A DNA stretch of 64,000 nt from Nematostella vectensis (GCF_932526225.1 NC_064036.1:17258953-17322952), one strand, 5' to 3'. Positions 46,901 to 58,331 are shown, numbered from the stretch's first letter. Program-made: numbers and translations. Notes: generated by a model not told the origin, from the letters alone.

Positions 46901-49900
46901 ATTTTCTGCTTTGCTTTTCTACTTAACTTTTCTATTTTGCTGTTTGATAAAGAACAACAGGTTGTTGTAATTTGCAACATATGAAATGTGTAGTCATTGC
47001 ATTAATTTCCCGTTTGATAGCAAGAAACTCTGTTTGGGGCTAGACTCAGGTTAATCTTTGCTGGGGGTGCAGAAGCCATCCGCCCCTTCTCCCTTCCTTT
47101 TGCTGGCTAGCCACTGATTCAGAAAAATTATAGGTTTTGCTGAGGTTGCACAAATCCCCCCTACACCCCTCAAAGCTCCCCTATACCCCCCACCCCTGTT
47201 ACCTACAGTACTCTTAAATACGTATTGTGTTGTTATGTAGAGGTTTCACAAATCGTCTGGAGTGCAATAACATGAGCACCTTTTGCTTTCAGATGGGAAG
47301 TGCTGCGTTTTCTACTGTCCAATCTCAGGTGGTACATGGATTTTTACCAATTTGATGGATTCAGATTCGATGGTGTGACATCGATGATATATCATGATCA
47401 TGGCCTTGGTCATGGCTTTGGTGGTGACTATCCAGATTATTTTGGCCTTGGGGTGGACACCCAGTCACTTATTTACCTTATGCTAGCCAATGAAATGCTG
47501 CATAGCATATATCCAGATGTCATAACTGTGGCAGAGGTGGGTAATTATCAGTTACTTATCTACCTCATTAGCCAATAATGAAGCAGTATACTCAATAGCA
47601 TATATCCAGATGTCATAACTGTGGCAGAGGTGGGTAATTATCAGTCACTTATCTACCTCATTAACCAATAATGAAGCAGTATACTCAAAAGCATATATCC
47701 AGATGTCATAACTGTGGCAGAGGTGGGTAATTATCAGTCACTTATCTACCTCATTAACCAATAATAAAGCAGTATACTCAATAGCATATATCCAGATGTA
47801 ATAACTGTGGCAGAGGTGGGTAATTACCAGTCACTTATCTACCTCATTAGCCAATAATGAAGCAATATAATCAAAAGCATATACCCAGATGTCATTACTG
47901 TAGCAGAGGTGGGTAATTATGTATCAGTTACTTTTTTACCTCATTAGCCAATAATGAAGCAGTATACTCAATAGCATATACCCAGATGTCATTACTGTGG
48001 CAAGAGGTAAGTTTATCAATTACTGAAACAAACTCTTCCGTAGTCAAGTTTTACTACCAAATTCTTTGAGGTCCTTAATCAATTTCCCCCAAAAATTGGA
48101 TCCACAACTGAAAATAAAAGATTCACAGATATAAACTTATGATACTAAAGTGGATATCCCCCCTTCAGGAGGTGTCCGGCTTGCCTGGCTTGTGTCGACC
48201 AATAGCTGAGGGGGGAACAGGGTTTGACTACCGACTTGGTATGGCTATACCAGACATGTGGATCAAGGTGGGTATGTTTAAAATTCACTCAAGACACGAA
48301 TCAAGCTTGTCTTAATGTTTGTCAGATAGTGGACCAAATTCGAAATGTTTGGCGTTTGACGTTTCAACAGTCAATCAGCCGTTTAGAACAATTAGTTGAC
48401 TGTAAACAGGCAAAAAAAGCTGTTTGAGTTACTTTCTAGTCTCACCATATGAAACAACATTTTTGTGTTTTGGGCATATGGGGTCGTTTTTTTTTTTCAT
48501 TTTATCATCTCGAAGAGACTTGTGTGAACCAAACACGAGCCTTCATCTTACTTAATCTTTTTCAAGGTATTTACTCTTGCTCATTTACTGTGTGTTTCTC
48601 TTAAAGGTGTTGAAGAGCCTCAAAGATGAGGACTGGGTCATGGGGGACATCGTGTGGACGCTGATCAACCGTCGACACAATGAGAAGACGATCGCGTACG
48701 CTGAGAGCCATGACCAGGCGTTGGTGGGAGACAAGACAATTGCCTTTTGGCTCATGGACAAGGAGATGTATACTAACATGTCCGACCTGACCCCGTTCAC
48801 GCCCATCATAGACCGAGGAATTGCACTGCATAAAATGATTAGGTAAAATCCTTAACCCTTCCCCAATACCTGGAACATTGATGTGATTACGGAAGGGCGA
48901 AACTTACGGGAAAATATACCACTTTTTTTTAATGTCTAAAAAAATGTTCAGCTCATTTGAGGAGGAATATATAGGAATATGTGGGGAACATATGCCATGT
49001 GGAAATAATATACCTGTTCCTAAAAAAATATTACATTTTTAGATTGAAGTTTCTGATAGAACATGCATTTATCAGTCGGTTAGGATTACAAAAGGGATAA
49101 TTGGTTTATTATTTTATTTAAAAGGATACATCTCATATACCAGCACCAGCACTCAAACCACTCAAACCAATTTAAAGCCCCTTGCTGCGGCCCTGAAAAA
49201 AATGCTCACTGAAATATCACCGCCAACCTAGGTTGATCACTATGGGTCTCGGCGGAGAGGCGTATCTAAACTTCATCGGTAACGAATTTGGCCACCCTGA
49301 GTGGCTTGATTTTCCCCGCGCTGGCAACAACATCAGCTACCACTACGCACGGCGCCAGTGGCACCTTGTTGACGACGAACTGCTGCGCTACAAATACTTG
49401 TACAGATTTGACATGGCCATGCAGCACTTGGAGGCTAAGTATGGATGGCTCAGCACCGAACAGGCGAGTATTAGTCAGCAAAGAATGTAAGGTTGCACAA
49501 CAATTTGGCGAACCAGCGATACTATACAAAGATACAACCCTCGCAATAGCCTACTACAAAATTTGAAAACATCGTCCAATTCGTTTAAGATAAATTCCAA
49601 CAGAATATGGAGGAATTTCCATCAGTTGGCGTCGGAAAATTGCAGCAATAGTCTTGGTGTCTTTAAAGGGACAGCGTTATGGTACTGCGCATGTCTGGAG
49701 GCAGTGTTTATTGGAGGCTTTAATTGTCTACAAACAGTTGAACTTTAAAATGGCAATGCCTTGTTAAAATAATATGCAATATTTTATTGAAAACTATGTT
49801 TATTGACAGTTTGTGGTCATTTCCTTTGAATTGAAGTCTCCCACATGTACCAAATGCTTATAAGTCAATATTAGAATTTGACTAAAAGTCATTGTGTCCG

Positions 49901-51283
49901 GGCCGGATAGCTATTGCAAAGCTCTTACCATAACACTGCCCCTTTAAAGACGTCAGTAATCATGTTTGGTGTTTCCATTATAATTCTGTCCCTTATTGGA
50001 AGCTGTTGAAAATTGATTTTTAATTCTACACAAGCACGATTTTTTTCTGAATAATTTTCCATGTCAATTCAACTGTATATGCATTCCTGTATAATTTTAA
50101 ACTTTAAAAATTGTTTTTCATCTCGTTGCAAACTGTATCGATTTAATTTAAGCATATATCCAAAGCTACTTAACTATTTAAAGTTATGGAAATTACCTCG
50201 GTACACAATTTCCCATAGACGGAGATGATTTCCAGGACTGTATTCGGCATAAAAATCGTGGTCACGAAGTGTGGGAGTACTAGCAAGTAACAGCTGGTGA
50301 ACTTTTTATTATTATTATTTTAGGCTTACGTGAGCAATAAACATGAAGACGACAAGATAATCGCATTTGAGAGAGGAAATTTACTCTGGATCTTTAACTT
50401 TCATCCTACCAAGAGCTTTCCCGACTACAGAGTCGGAGTCAATAGGGCCGGAAAGTATCCTTTTTATAGCTGTTAATCTGCCTTGTGAGTCTAAGTCTAC
50501 TAATAGATATATACTTTTTCTAATCTGCAAATCATTTGCCTCGACCTTTTTTCGGCGTCACCATGTACACTTGATTCAAAATGGATATCAGAATAAAGAC
50601 TTCCCAACCCCTCCCAAAAACGCAAGGGACATACACATCGTTTAAAAGAGGTCGACAATAGTGAATACGCTAATATCGTCAGCAACTGTGTGTATGGGTA
50701 GACTATTATCCCCGGAAGGCAGTAATATTCCTGAGCGCATCTCGGTAGATTCAACCTCGTGCTAAGTACTGACGCTGAGGAGTTTGGCGGCCACAGACGA
50801 GTAGACCCTGACTGCCGGTACTACGTGGAGAGTAGACCTTGGCACAACAGGGCTTTTTCGCTTCTGGTACGTAACACAACAAACAACACACTCGCATTAT
50901 TATGGTATTTTCATTTTCACAAATCATATACAAATTCTCATATTTCGATCACTTTAGTAATAGTAGACATAATTGGGAGAAATGTTATGCTGATCATTTC
51001 TTTTTAGGAAATGGGATACTGGCAGGTTTTTTTTATTGTCCTGAGACTTGACCATCCTTTCAAATTGTTCTGTGAATAGTGATAGAAAAGTATATAAAGT
51101 GGTTTACCTCTTAAATGGTATCTCTGACATCTCCCTCATTTTCTCATCTGTAAATGGTCGCTAAAGAGATGCACCAAATTAAAAAAAAATTACAACGTGT
51201 TTGTTACATGTGTACAGGTGTACATCCCGTGTAGATGCGCCTTGGTGCTAGCCCCGGACGATCTTCAACCGCCTACAACCTGA
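43929..51283 (+). CDS. GBE1: 1,4-alpha-glucan (glycogen) branching enzyme, 12 secure exons
   Basis: Exons: 43929-44008, 44972-45141, 45562-45677, 46147-46505, 46604-46813, 47293-47536, 48169-48267, 48607-48842, 49232-49463, 50324-50454, 50749-50866, 51218-51283. Phases join to 686 residues, with more N-terminal sequence possible from 40788. The enzyme makes alpha-1,6 branches in glycogen in the cytosol. An N-terminal CBM48-like region (REWAPGA, LIGDFNGWN) comes first. The GH13 barrel follows, with [11 protein letters not shown]-type region II, the nucleophile Asp338 in [11 protein letters not shown], the acid/base Glu393 in TVAE, and Asp462 in AESHDQAL. A beta-sandwich C terminus closes it ([17 protein letters not shown]). 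Alignment with human GBE1 is close throughout. The intron at 49464 has a GC donor (CAG then GCGAGT), fixed by homology across the junction. The Glu393 codon is the last of its exon and its donor region is tandemly repeated. A stop TAG lies just upstream of 43929 in frame. Confidence 0.96.
45235..45480 (+). repeat. Imperfect tandem repeat in a GBE1 intron
   Basis: AGCTTGTCAACTACATACAG followed by TGTTT and a TGTGTGGACT-like tail recurs about three to four times with a period of about 55-65 bp. Copies degrade to the right. No coding role is evident. Confidence 0.65.
47507..48012 (+). repeat. 93-bp tandem repeat of the exon-6 end and splice donor of GBE1
   Basis: GCATATATCCAGATGTCATA to GGCAGAG and GTGGGTAATT recurs with donors at 47537, 47630, 47723, 47816 and 47909 (period 93) and 48007 (98 on). 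The first copy spans the true exon end; the others lie wholly in the intron. The sixth copy carries an extra A (GGCAAGAG) and a stronger donor, GTAAGT. Each intronic segment between donors has an in-frame TAA. Confidence 0.93.
49660..49951. mobile_element. Foldback MITE (TCTTTAAAGGGACAG ends) in GBE1 intron 9
   Basis: The left end TCTTTAAAGGGACAGCGTTA and the right end AACACTGCCCCTTTAAAGA are inverted copies with few mismatches, extended inward by TGGTA/TACCA. 292 bp, no ORF. It sits in the GC-AG intron. Confidence 0.85.
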
Positions 51284-51446
51284 CAAACCGGTCAAACGAG
51301 TTTTGGATCAAATGTATTAGGTGATGTACAGCTCCGTAGCATTACGATAGTCTGGCCACCTCGATCAATGATATATTAGTATATGCCTTTTTAAACGACT
51401 GGAATTGTCAATGGAAGAATAGGTTAATAGATTAAAAAGAAGAAAA

Positions 51447-51453
51447 AATAAAA
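51447..51453 (+). terminator. Candidate GBE1 polyadenylation signal
   Basis: AAATAAA about 165 nt after the GBE1 stop codon, in an A-rich stretch. Its position fits a short 3' UTR. Not tested. Confidence 0.5.
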
Positions 51454-51454
51454 T

Positions 51455-52076
51455 GTGTTACATGATATGATTTTGTTTGTTTTAAAAAGTATGCCAGATA
51501 GATGGGTGTTTAAGGCATGATTAAGGTACCAGACCTCTTTTAGTGGGCAATCATTCTATAATAACTGTAAATTGTTCTTAACTTTCTTACTAAATATTGT
51601 AATAGCGTGAAATGTCATCTACGCTTTCAGGTCGTTTGTTTAACCTACACGTGTTTATAACCTGACCAAACAATATCTACGCATAGAGTCATTTAACGTG
51701 CTTCCCTTACATGTCAAAACACTCATTAACTTTGGATGTCGCCTGATCTGATAAACTTCCCAGATGTCTCTTTACTTTACAACACGCTTTTGGAAAATAA
51801 AATATAATGGGTTATCATTATGGTGACTTGGAAAAGTGAATCTTTCCTATATACTTTATTGCTGAGAATAGAAAATCATTAAAAAAAATCGTGATCTCGC
51901 TGGAGCTGCAATCATATTCATCTCAAAGTGAATGACAGGCGACTCCAATACTCCATATTCGCTGTCATCCATGCTGTGTTTATTGCAGTCTTCGTTTGCC
52001 TAGCGTGCACACCTGAAAGATGTCGAGCAGGGTTATAATTGCGTGAGTGATTCTCTAAGCCTCATTTCTCGCCATT
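51455..52076. other. Intergenic region between GBE1 and the astacin gene
   Basis: About 0.6 kb with no recognisable exon. It should contain the astacin promoter; TATACTTTATT near 51850 is a possible but unsupported core element. Confidence 0.35.
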
Positions 52077-55000
52077 ATGTCACCTCGCACTTTTCTCCTG
52101 TTAGTGGGATGCGTTTGCTTTGTCTGGGCCACGCCTGAAGGTAAAAACATTGGCTTTAGTACATAAAATTATAGAGTACGTACTTGTTTTTGTTTTTGTT
52201 TTCTTTGAAGGAAAGATTAAGACTATGCTTTTAACTAGCCACGAGAAAGCTCGGGAAACAATAAGAGGATAGGAAACGGGAACAGTGGAAGGAAAAGTTG
52301 GCAATAGTTTGGGTAAACATGGTTTATATTTTTACACCTCCCGGTTTGGTAGCTTGTACTAATAGATCACCCCTGGGTTTTCGAAGATGACTGGATTTGG
52401 GATGGGTATCTTTGTAATGCTATGCTTCTTTTTAAGAAAACCGTGGCTCAACGCGCTCTAATCTACGCGAAGGTGATATCGTGGTTAGCGGTTCGCGAGG
52501 TGCTGAGTCGGCGAGGTGGCCACAGGGAATGGTGCATTACACCATTGATCAGTCTTTAGGTGATTCATCTTATCACTGCTTCAGCGAACACATGCACATC
52601 GCACTCTATCCTACTATCTTACTTTATTTGACGCATACCGTAATGATTCAAATAAGCGCCCTCCTTTAAATAAGCGTCCCCCTCGACCCCAAATTTTGGT
52701 ATAAGCTCCCCCTCCACTCCCACTAAATAAAGATCCAAACAAAAGCACCACTTGATTGGTGTAAATCTTAATTTTATTCACCTCGCAGTGACACCCTCAC
52801 ATTACGACACGGTCTACTTATTATCACTTCAACTTCTTTATACCGATGTGCGAATTTTTTTGTTCTCAATCGATTCAGAATCTGGGGTTTTCCGCCGAAT
52901 TAAAATAAGCGCCCCCTTCTCCAATAAGCCCCCTCCCATAAGACCCGAAAAATAAAATAAGCGCCCCGGGCGCTTATTCGAATAATTACGGTATTTTGTG
53001 ATTTAGGGGGCTGCGGGCTGAAATTCCTATCTTCCCCTTTGGATTTTTCGATCCACCCTTGGTATATATGGTGTGAATAATTTTAAGCTCTAAAATAATG
53101 ATAATGGTGTAAATACCTATGAAACCGTTCATAGGCCGATAGTGCGTGCGCAGTACGTACCACAGCATAAACACACTTTGTAATCAAGTGGTAGGAGTAT
53201 ACGTGAGCCTTGCGTGTACTTTGTAACCAAGTGGTAGGAGTATACGCGAGCCTTGCGTGTACTTTGTAACAAAGTGGTAGGAGTATACGCGAGCTTTGCG
53301 TGTACTTTGTAACCAAGTGGTAGGAGTATACGTGAGCCTTGCGTGTACTTTGTAACCAAGTAGTAGGAGTATACGTGAGCCTTGCGTGTACTTTGTAACC
53401 AAGTGGTAGGAGTATACGTGAGCCTTGCGTGTACTTTGTAACCAAGTGGTAGGAGTATACGTGAGCCTTGCGTGTACTTTGTAACCAAGTGGTAGGAGTA
53501 TACGCGAGCCTTGCGTGTACTTTTCTCGATAAAGCGCTAGCCATAACAGAGCCGTAGCATAACATCAGGGGCGGATCCAGGATTCAAAATGGGGGATGGA
53601 TAATGACCGGATAGACGGCTTATATCTGATTCAGTGGCTCTTGGTAGGTCATATAGATTTTAGATCTTTTATTTTAACAGGGGGGGGGGGGAGTTGGATG
53701 TCCACCCCTGAACTTTGTGACCACGCGGTAGGCAGTATTCATGTAAGCTTCATGTAAAGAATAACACGCTCTGTAGCTCTTTTATGAATACTCATCGAAT
53801 AATCATATTGGCTTTACATTTTCTTCAGTCGATACTCTTGATACTGCACTCGAGTCACAGTGAAGGCCACACCATAACATGCTCTGTTGTAGTGATACAA
53901 GAGTGCTCATATAAACTTTGCGTATTCTTCAGCTAATAATGAAATCGCAGTGAAGGCCATCACGGACGCCATGTTGATGTGGAGCACTAAAACCTGCGTC
54001 AAATTCACCAAGAGGACAAATGAACAGTCATACTTGCAGTTTTATCTCGGCGGCGAGTAAGCTCTCAGAAATCTCGTGATTATGTTGAGCCGTAGCAGGC
54101 CACGTAAGATTGGGGGGGGGGGGCACAATACAAAAATATTAAAAAAATATTAGTGGCATAGCCACGCCCCTACGTGTCATTTCCTTATATATATTTTTTT
54201 AATATTATTGCCCCACCCCCTGCTACAGGCCTGTGGGCGCCGATAATGTTGATGATGGTGGAAGTGATGATGGTGGCGACGGCGGCGGCGGTGGTTACTA
54301 CAACTAATTGTGGTTATGGTAATGGTTATGGTTATGGTTTAGTTATGGTTATGGTTATGGTTATAACGAAAAAGAGGTGAAGATCGTAGTTGTAGTAGTT
54401 ATACGGAATGGTGGTGGAGGAGTAATGTGGTGTTTCTGGTGTGGTGGAGTGTTGTAAGCAATATTTAAGCAGGCGCGTAAAATTCAGCAATAGCTGATTT
54501 AAATAGAGACCTGCGTGCCAAATTGTACAATTACATATGATGGTTGTGAAGATGCGGATGATAATGGCATATGATGGTGACGATTATCATAGAAATAGGA
54601 TCAATAACGCCAAACATATTGCTAATCTCTGTGGTGGTGATAGATGATGGTGGCGATATTTTTACGATGTTGAAGATGATGGTAGTCCTGATGCGGGTGA
54701 TAATGACATATGTTGACGTCATGTTGTCAGAAAGTAGGGATTCATGGTAAGGATTTATCACAGTTATAGGGACGATAATGTCAAACATATTGCTCATCTT
54801 ATAGGTGTTCTTCTGCTTTGGGTCATCAAGGTTACAAACAGTTTGTCTCGCTAGGTCCTCATTGTTGGCAAGCAGGAGTAGTGGCTCATGTCTTAGGTAA
54901 ACGCGCCCTCAGTCGTCTCATGTTATCGCTGCTAAGTTGGGGTATACTTGTACGTGTTTCTGGTTCTTTTAGGACACGCGCTGGGTCTGCAACACGAGCA

Positions 55001-57928
55001 GTCTCGCCCGGATAGGGATAGCTACGTTACCATCAACTGGGAGAACATTGTCGAAGGTAGGCATTGCCTTAGCTAGAACTAGAGAAAACAGAACAAACAA
55101 GAGAAAAACGCGAGAGTTGATATAGATCTCACATCTTGATTACAAACAGTGTCTGGGAGATCACCTTAACGGTTTGGAAAAGTTCGAATTTTTTAAGCGT
55201 TGCGCCTTCCCATTGGTTAGCGGTCTATTGGCCGTCGTGAATGCGAAATGGCTTACTTGTTACGACACGTGACCATAGAGATGAGGTCCCTGGACCATAT
55301 GATTGAGGGGACTTATTAGAAGTACCAAATATTTACTTTGCACTTGAATGCTGTATTCAGTAAACTCCTATTAAGGGGCCATTTGTCGGATCGGTCGCCG
55401 ATGAATCAGGCCTGTAAACAGGGAGGGTTCGGAAGAACCACCCCACTCGACTGGAAGGTCCACTCCAATCAAGGAAAATTGAGTACCGCTGCGAGCTAAG
55501 AGAAAATGGTCCGCTTTATCTGTGAACGAACCGCCCGCTCAAAATCCTGGCTACGGGCCTATGAATAGAGGTACCACCTCTATTATATTTGTAAGAGAGA
55601 GAGAGAACTTTCTTTTTGCAGATGACAAACCGAAGTTTACGAGAAATAAAATGGATACGTTTGGTTTGGCGTATGATTACCAAAGTTTGATGCACTTTGA
55701 GGAGAAGGCGTTTAGCAAGAATGGACAACCCACTGTAGTGCCCAAATCTGCCGGGGTGAGCACTTGATTGACAAGCGGGGTCATGTGATTTTAAAGTATA
55801 TAATATGATGAATAATGATCCAATCGTTACATAGTGGAAGAACGCCAACAAACACAAGAGACAGCCAAAAGCATTTTACATGTTTCGGCGAGTACTGTTT
55901 TCAGGGATGACCGATGAGGTTTTAGCACTTGCTAAAGAAACTCTGACATTACCCTCTGCAAATAAAGGCCACTAAATTGAAGATTCGGACTTAAAATCGA
56001 TGTTTATTAAAGTATTGCAGGGGCGTAGTTGGGGGTGGCCTAGGGGGCGGCCCTTCCTCCCCCCTTTAGCAGCCAAAAATACAGTAAATGTATGAGACAT
56101 TATCTAAAATACAGGAGAAAATGCCTTCAAAGTCCCTTTTGAGTCCCCTCCTGTTAAAAATCCTGGCTACGCCGCTATAATGACACGCTAAAATATACAT
56201 TAATTTTCTGTGACGGTTTTAAACCAGGTAAAGATCGGACAAAGAGAGAAGCCTAGTCAGCTTGATGTCCAGAGAATTAGCCAGATGTACAAATGCGGAG
56301 AAGTTGGTGGAATTCCTGGAACTGGAGGTGGATCTGGGGGAAGTGGAGGTAGGATCTGGCGTAACCATATATTTTTTACATTCATCATAACCTACATATA
56401 ACTACTTATCGTCATTATCATCAGGTACATCTTAATCATCAGATACACCAACATCCCCGTCATCAAAAACACTACCGTTATATGTCGCCTGTCACTCGCG
56501 AGCGCGTGGAGGGTTAAAGCCGCATTGTCACCAGTTTACTTCCGGAGGTCCGACGGAAACCTCAACCGTTAAAAGACAAAAGAATCCATTAGAATCCGAA
56601 ATATTTAACAGGCCATCCGTTCTAAATTATCAATCACATCCTCAAAGAAACTTCCAATAGACACACTGCTTTCAATATTTTGACATATTTTTTGCGTTTC
56701 CGTTAAAAATCATCGGATATTGTTAGGTAATCGACCGGAAGTAAACTGGTGACAATGCGACTTTAACAACAAGGTCCAGGCGTAGGGATTCGTATTTATT
56801 TCAGCTTTTAACTCACTTGACAGCGGTTTCCTAAGGCAGGAACACAGCAATAATACAACAATATTTAACAAGACTAAACAATGGGCTCTTACAATAATAT
56901 AAAGAAAAACAATAAACTCTTATCGAGCTGTTTAACTCAAAAACCCTTCGCTGCCATCTCCCTTAAGCCCTAGCGTGCGCGCTGCACAACGCGCATAGTC
57001 GTGACATGCCACAGGGAACCCGGCAGTCTGGCGCCACATTATAATCATCATCACCATCATTATCATCCTTAAATCATCATTCTCATAATTATCTTTAGCA
57101 TTCAATGTCACCATTATCATCACCAACATTCACAGCGATCGTCATGTATCATTTATCAGAACCATTATCATTAGCATCCGTCATAAATATATAACCACTG
57201 GCTTCTCTTCTTGCTGATTGGACACATCTTGTCTTTGAGTCTGGTTTCTTTCCCTGTCTGCTACTACTGATCCCACTGATAATCTCCTTCTTTTTCAGGC
57301 GAGTGTTTTGACGGCCACCAGTACTGCAAATACTGGACAAGTCAAGGCTACTGTCAGACGAACACTGCCTACATGAGGCTCTATTGCAAACAAAGCTGTA
57401 ATTTCTGCTCTGGTCAGCCAAACGGTTAGTTTAACCCAATTAACCAGCCCCAGGGGCGTAGCCAGGTGGGTGGGTGGTACAGGAGAAAATGCCTTAAAAG
57501 GACCTTTTGGGGCTCCACCTGTTAAAAATCCTGGTTATGCCGCTAAGCCCAATTAGACAAACATTTACCTCTGGGTATAAAGCCATAGTCCCCACACTCG
57601 TTTCTTTCTTATCGTGTTAGGTCAAGCTGGCCTCCTTTTCCTCTAGATCCCAACCCCTCGTACCACCGACCTTTATCATACTGTCTGTATTCGGAACTGT
57701 TAACGCTCGAACGATTAGCTTTATCAGATAGGCATTTTTCATGCTAAAGCACAATATAATACAAAGCAGAAGAGAGCAGTTTCTTTAATGTTACATGTTA
57801 TATATGTTATAGGAGCTAACTGCCATGACTATAACAATCAGTGCCAGTACTGGGCAGCCCGTAACGAGTGTAGCAGAAACCCAAACTACATGCGAACTTA
57901 CTGCAAGAAGAGCTGTAAAGCTTGTTAA
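52077..57928 (+). CDS. Astacin-family protein with two ShKT domains; predicted inactive protease
   Basis: Exons: 52077-52140, 52437-52559, 53951-54056, 54805-54896, 54973-55056, 55622-55755, 56228-56348, 57299-57424, 57813-57928. Phases join to 321 residues. A hydrophobic signal peptide (1-19) leads a short propeptide with a REGDI aspartate-switch-like segment. The mature domain starts near [12 protein letters not shown]. The three zinc His are kept (126, 130, 136) in [19 protein letters not shown]. However, the catalytic Glu of HExxH is Val127 (GTC), and the Met-turn reads SLMHF, with Phe182 where Tyr is usual. A Gly-rich linker and two six-Cys ShKT domains follow (Cys244-278 and Cys287-321), each closing on a CxxC-type pair. 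Family knowledge: active astacins need that Glu. So this is probably a secreted pseudo-protease or binding protein (inference). Two domain-sized C-terminal exons each encode one ShKT domain. Confidence 0.92.
52636..52993. mobile_element. MITE with TACCGTAAT...AATAAGCGCC termini
   Basis: The left end TACCGTAATGATTCAAATAA continues GCGCC. The right end GGGCGCTTATTCGAATAATT continues ACGGTA, its inverted copy. Repeated AATAAGCGCCCCC blocks occur near both ends. TA at both edges fits a TA-target element. In the astacin intron 2. Confidence 0.85.
53173..53525 (+). repeat. 43-bp minisatellite, about eight units
   Basis: The unit contains CTTTGTAACCAAGTGGTAGG and AGTATACGTGAGCCTTGCGT, with period 43 bp (for example 53176 then 53219). 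Substitutions are few (GTGAG or GCGAG, GTGG or GTAG). In the astacin intron 2. Long minus frames over it reflect the repeat only. Confidence 0.93.
53566..53710. mobile_element. Short hAT-like element (CAGGGGCGGATCCAGG)
   Basis: It starts CAGGGGCGGATCCAGGATTC and ends GGATGTCCACCCCTG after a G run. Inverted ends are short and I find no convincing 8-bp duplication. Confidence 0.6.
54089..54233. mobile_element. Dispersed element family C, copy 3
   Basis: GCCGTAGCAGGCCACGTAAG at left and CCTGCTACAGGCCTG at right. Inside are a G run, CACAATACAAAAATATT, ATAGCCACGCCCCTAC and TCATTTCCTTATATAT. It is shared with 11102-11265 and 39937-40107. Confidence 0.8.
54306..54365 (+). repeat. (GGTTAT)n simple repeat
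   Basis: About nine GGTTAT units with GGTAAT and GTTTAG variants. It differs from the metazoan telomere repeat TTAGGG. Followed by GTGGTG-rich sequence. Intronic. Confidence 0.85.
56017..56180. mobile_element. CAGGGGCGTAG element family D, copy 1
   Basis: It begins CAGGGGCGTAGTTGGGGG and ends CCTGTTAAAAATCCTGGCTA followed by CGCCGCTATAATG. It shares ACAGGAGAAAATGCCTT and the TTTTGAG-type segment with 57453-57545. Intronic, non-coding. Confidence 0.7.
56512..56767. mobile_element. Foldback MITE (GTTAAAGCCGCATTG ends)
   Basis: GTTAAAGCCGCATTGTCACC continues AGTTTACTTCCGG and is mirrored by CCGGAAGTAAACTGGTGACA continuing ATGCGACTTTAAC. The arms are about 33 bp with one or two mismatches. 256 bp, no ORF, in the intron before the first ShKT exon. 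Confidence 0.88.
57453..57545. mobile_element. CAGGGGCGTAG element family D, copy 2
   Basis: CAGGGGCGTAGCCAGGTGGG to AAAATCCTGGTTATGCCGCT, with ACAGGAGAAAATGCCTT as in copy 1 but shorter. AGCCC lies on both flanks and may be part of a target duplication. It lies between the two ShKT exons. Confidence 0.7.
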
Positions 57929-57944
57929 ACCGGTAAGCACAGCT

Positions 57945-58160
57945 TGGAAAGATTGTAGCAGAAACCCAAACTACATGCGAACCCTGGTTCCAAAGTCTCC
58001 TTCGTTCCTTCTCTCTGTTTAATGGCTCGTACAAGAAAACAGCGCCTACGCTCGTTCGTTGTCGCCACTTCGCGGCTTGTAAGTAGTGAAACTTGGAGCC
58101 TCTGGAACCAGGGTACCAAACTACATACGAACGTAGTGCAAGAAGAGCTGTAAAGCAAGT
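57945..58160 (+). pseudogene. Fragmentary copies of the last ShKT exon around a small TIR insertion
   Basis: Just after the astacin stop, a piece matching GATTGTAGCAGAAACCCAAA-type exon sequence recurs, then an insert (about 57983-58112) with CCTGGTTCC...GGAACCAGG inverted ends. Then comes a second exon-like piece with AAGAAGAGCTGTAAAGC. CCAAACTACATGCGAAC and CCAAACTACATACGAAC flank the insert. This is a partial duplication of the last exon, broken by the insert and with changed bases. It is not a usable domain. Confidence 0.7.
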
Positions 58161-58331
58161 TATACCCGCACTACTTTTCTAAGCATGTAGGAGAATGAAT
58201 TTTAGAGCATGAACTTTATACAGTAGTGGACATAATAATGGAATTGATTTGCTATAGATTTTCCTCCTTCCGTAGACACTCCTGCAAGGAAGAGTACTGT
58301 GCACGCATAGCCTTGAATTTTGCTGGAACAA

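Noticed and set aside
53083-53565. 160-residue minus-strand frame and overlapping frames
   Set aside because: They reflect the 43-bp minisatellite in an astacin intron.
53830-53890. Duplicate of the start of the astacin exon at 53951 (CACAGTGAAGGCC)
   Set aside because: Only about 13 bp match, and the surrounding sequence does not continue the exon.
54306-54365. Interstitial telomere repeat
   Set aside because: The unit is GGTTAT, not TTAGGG.
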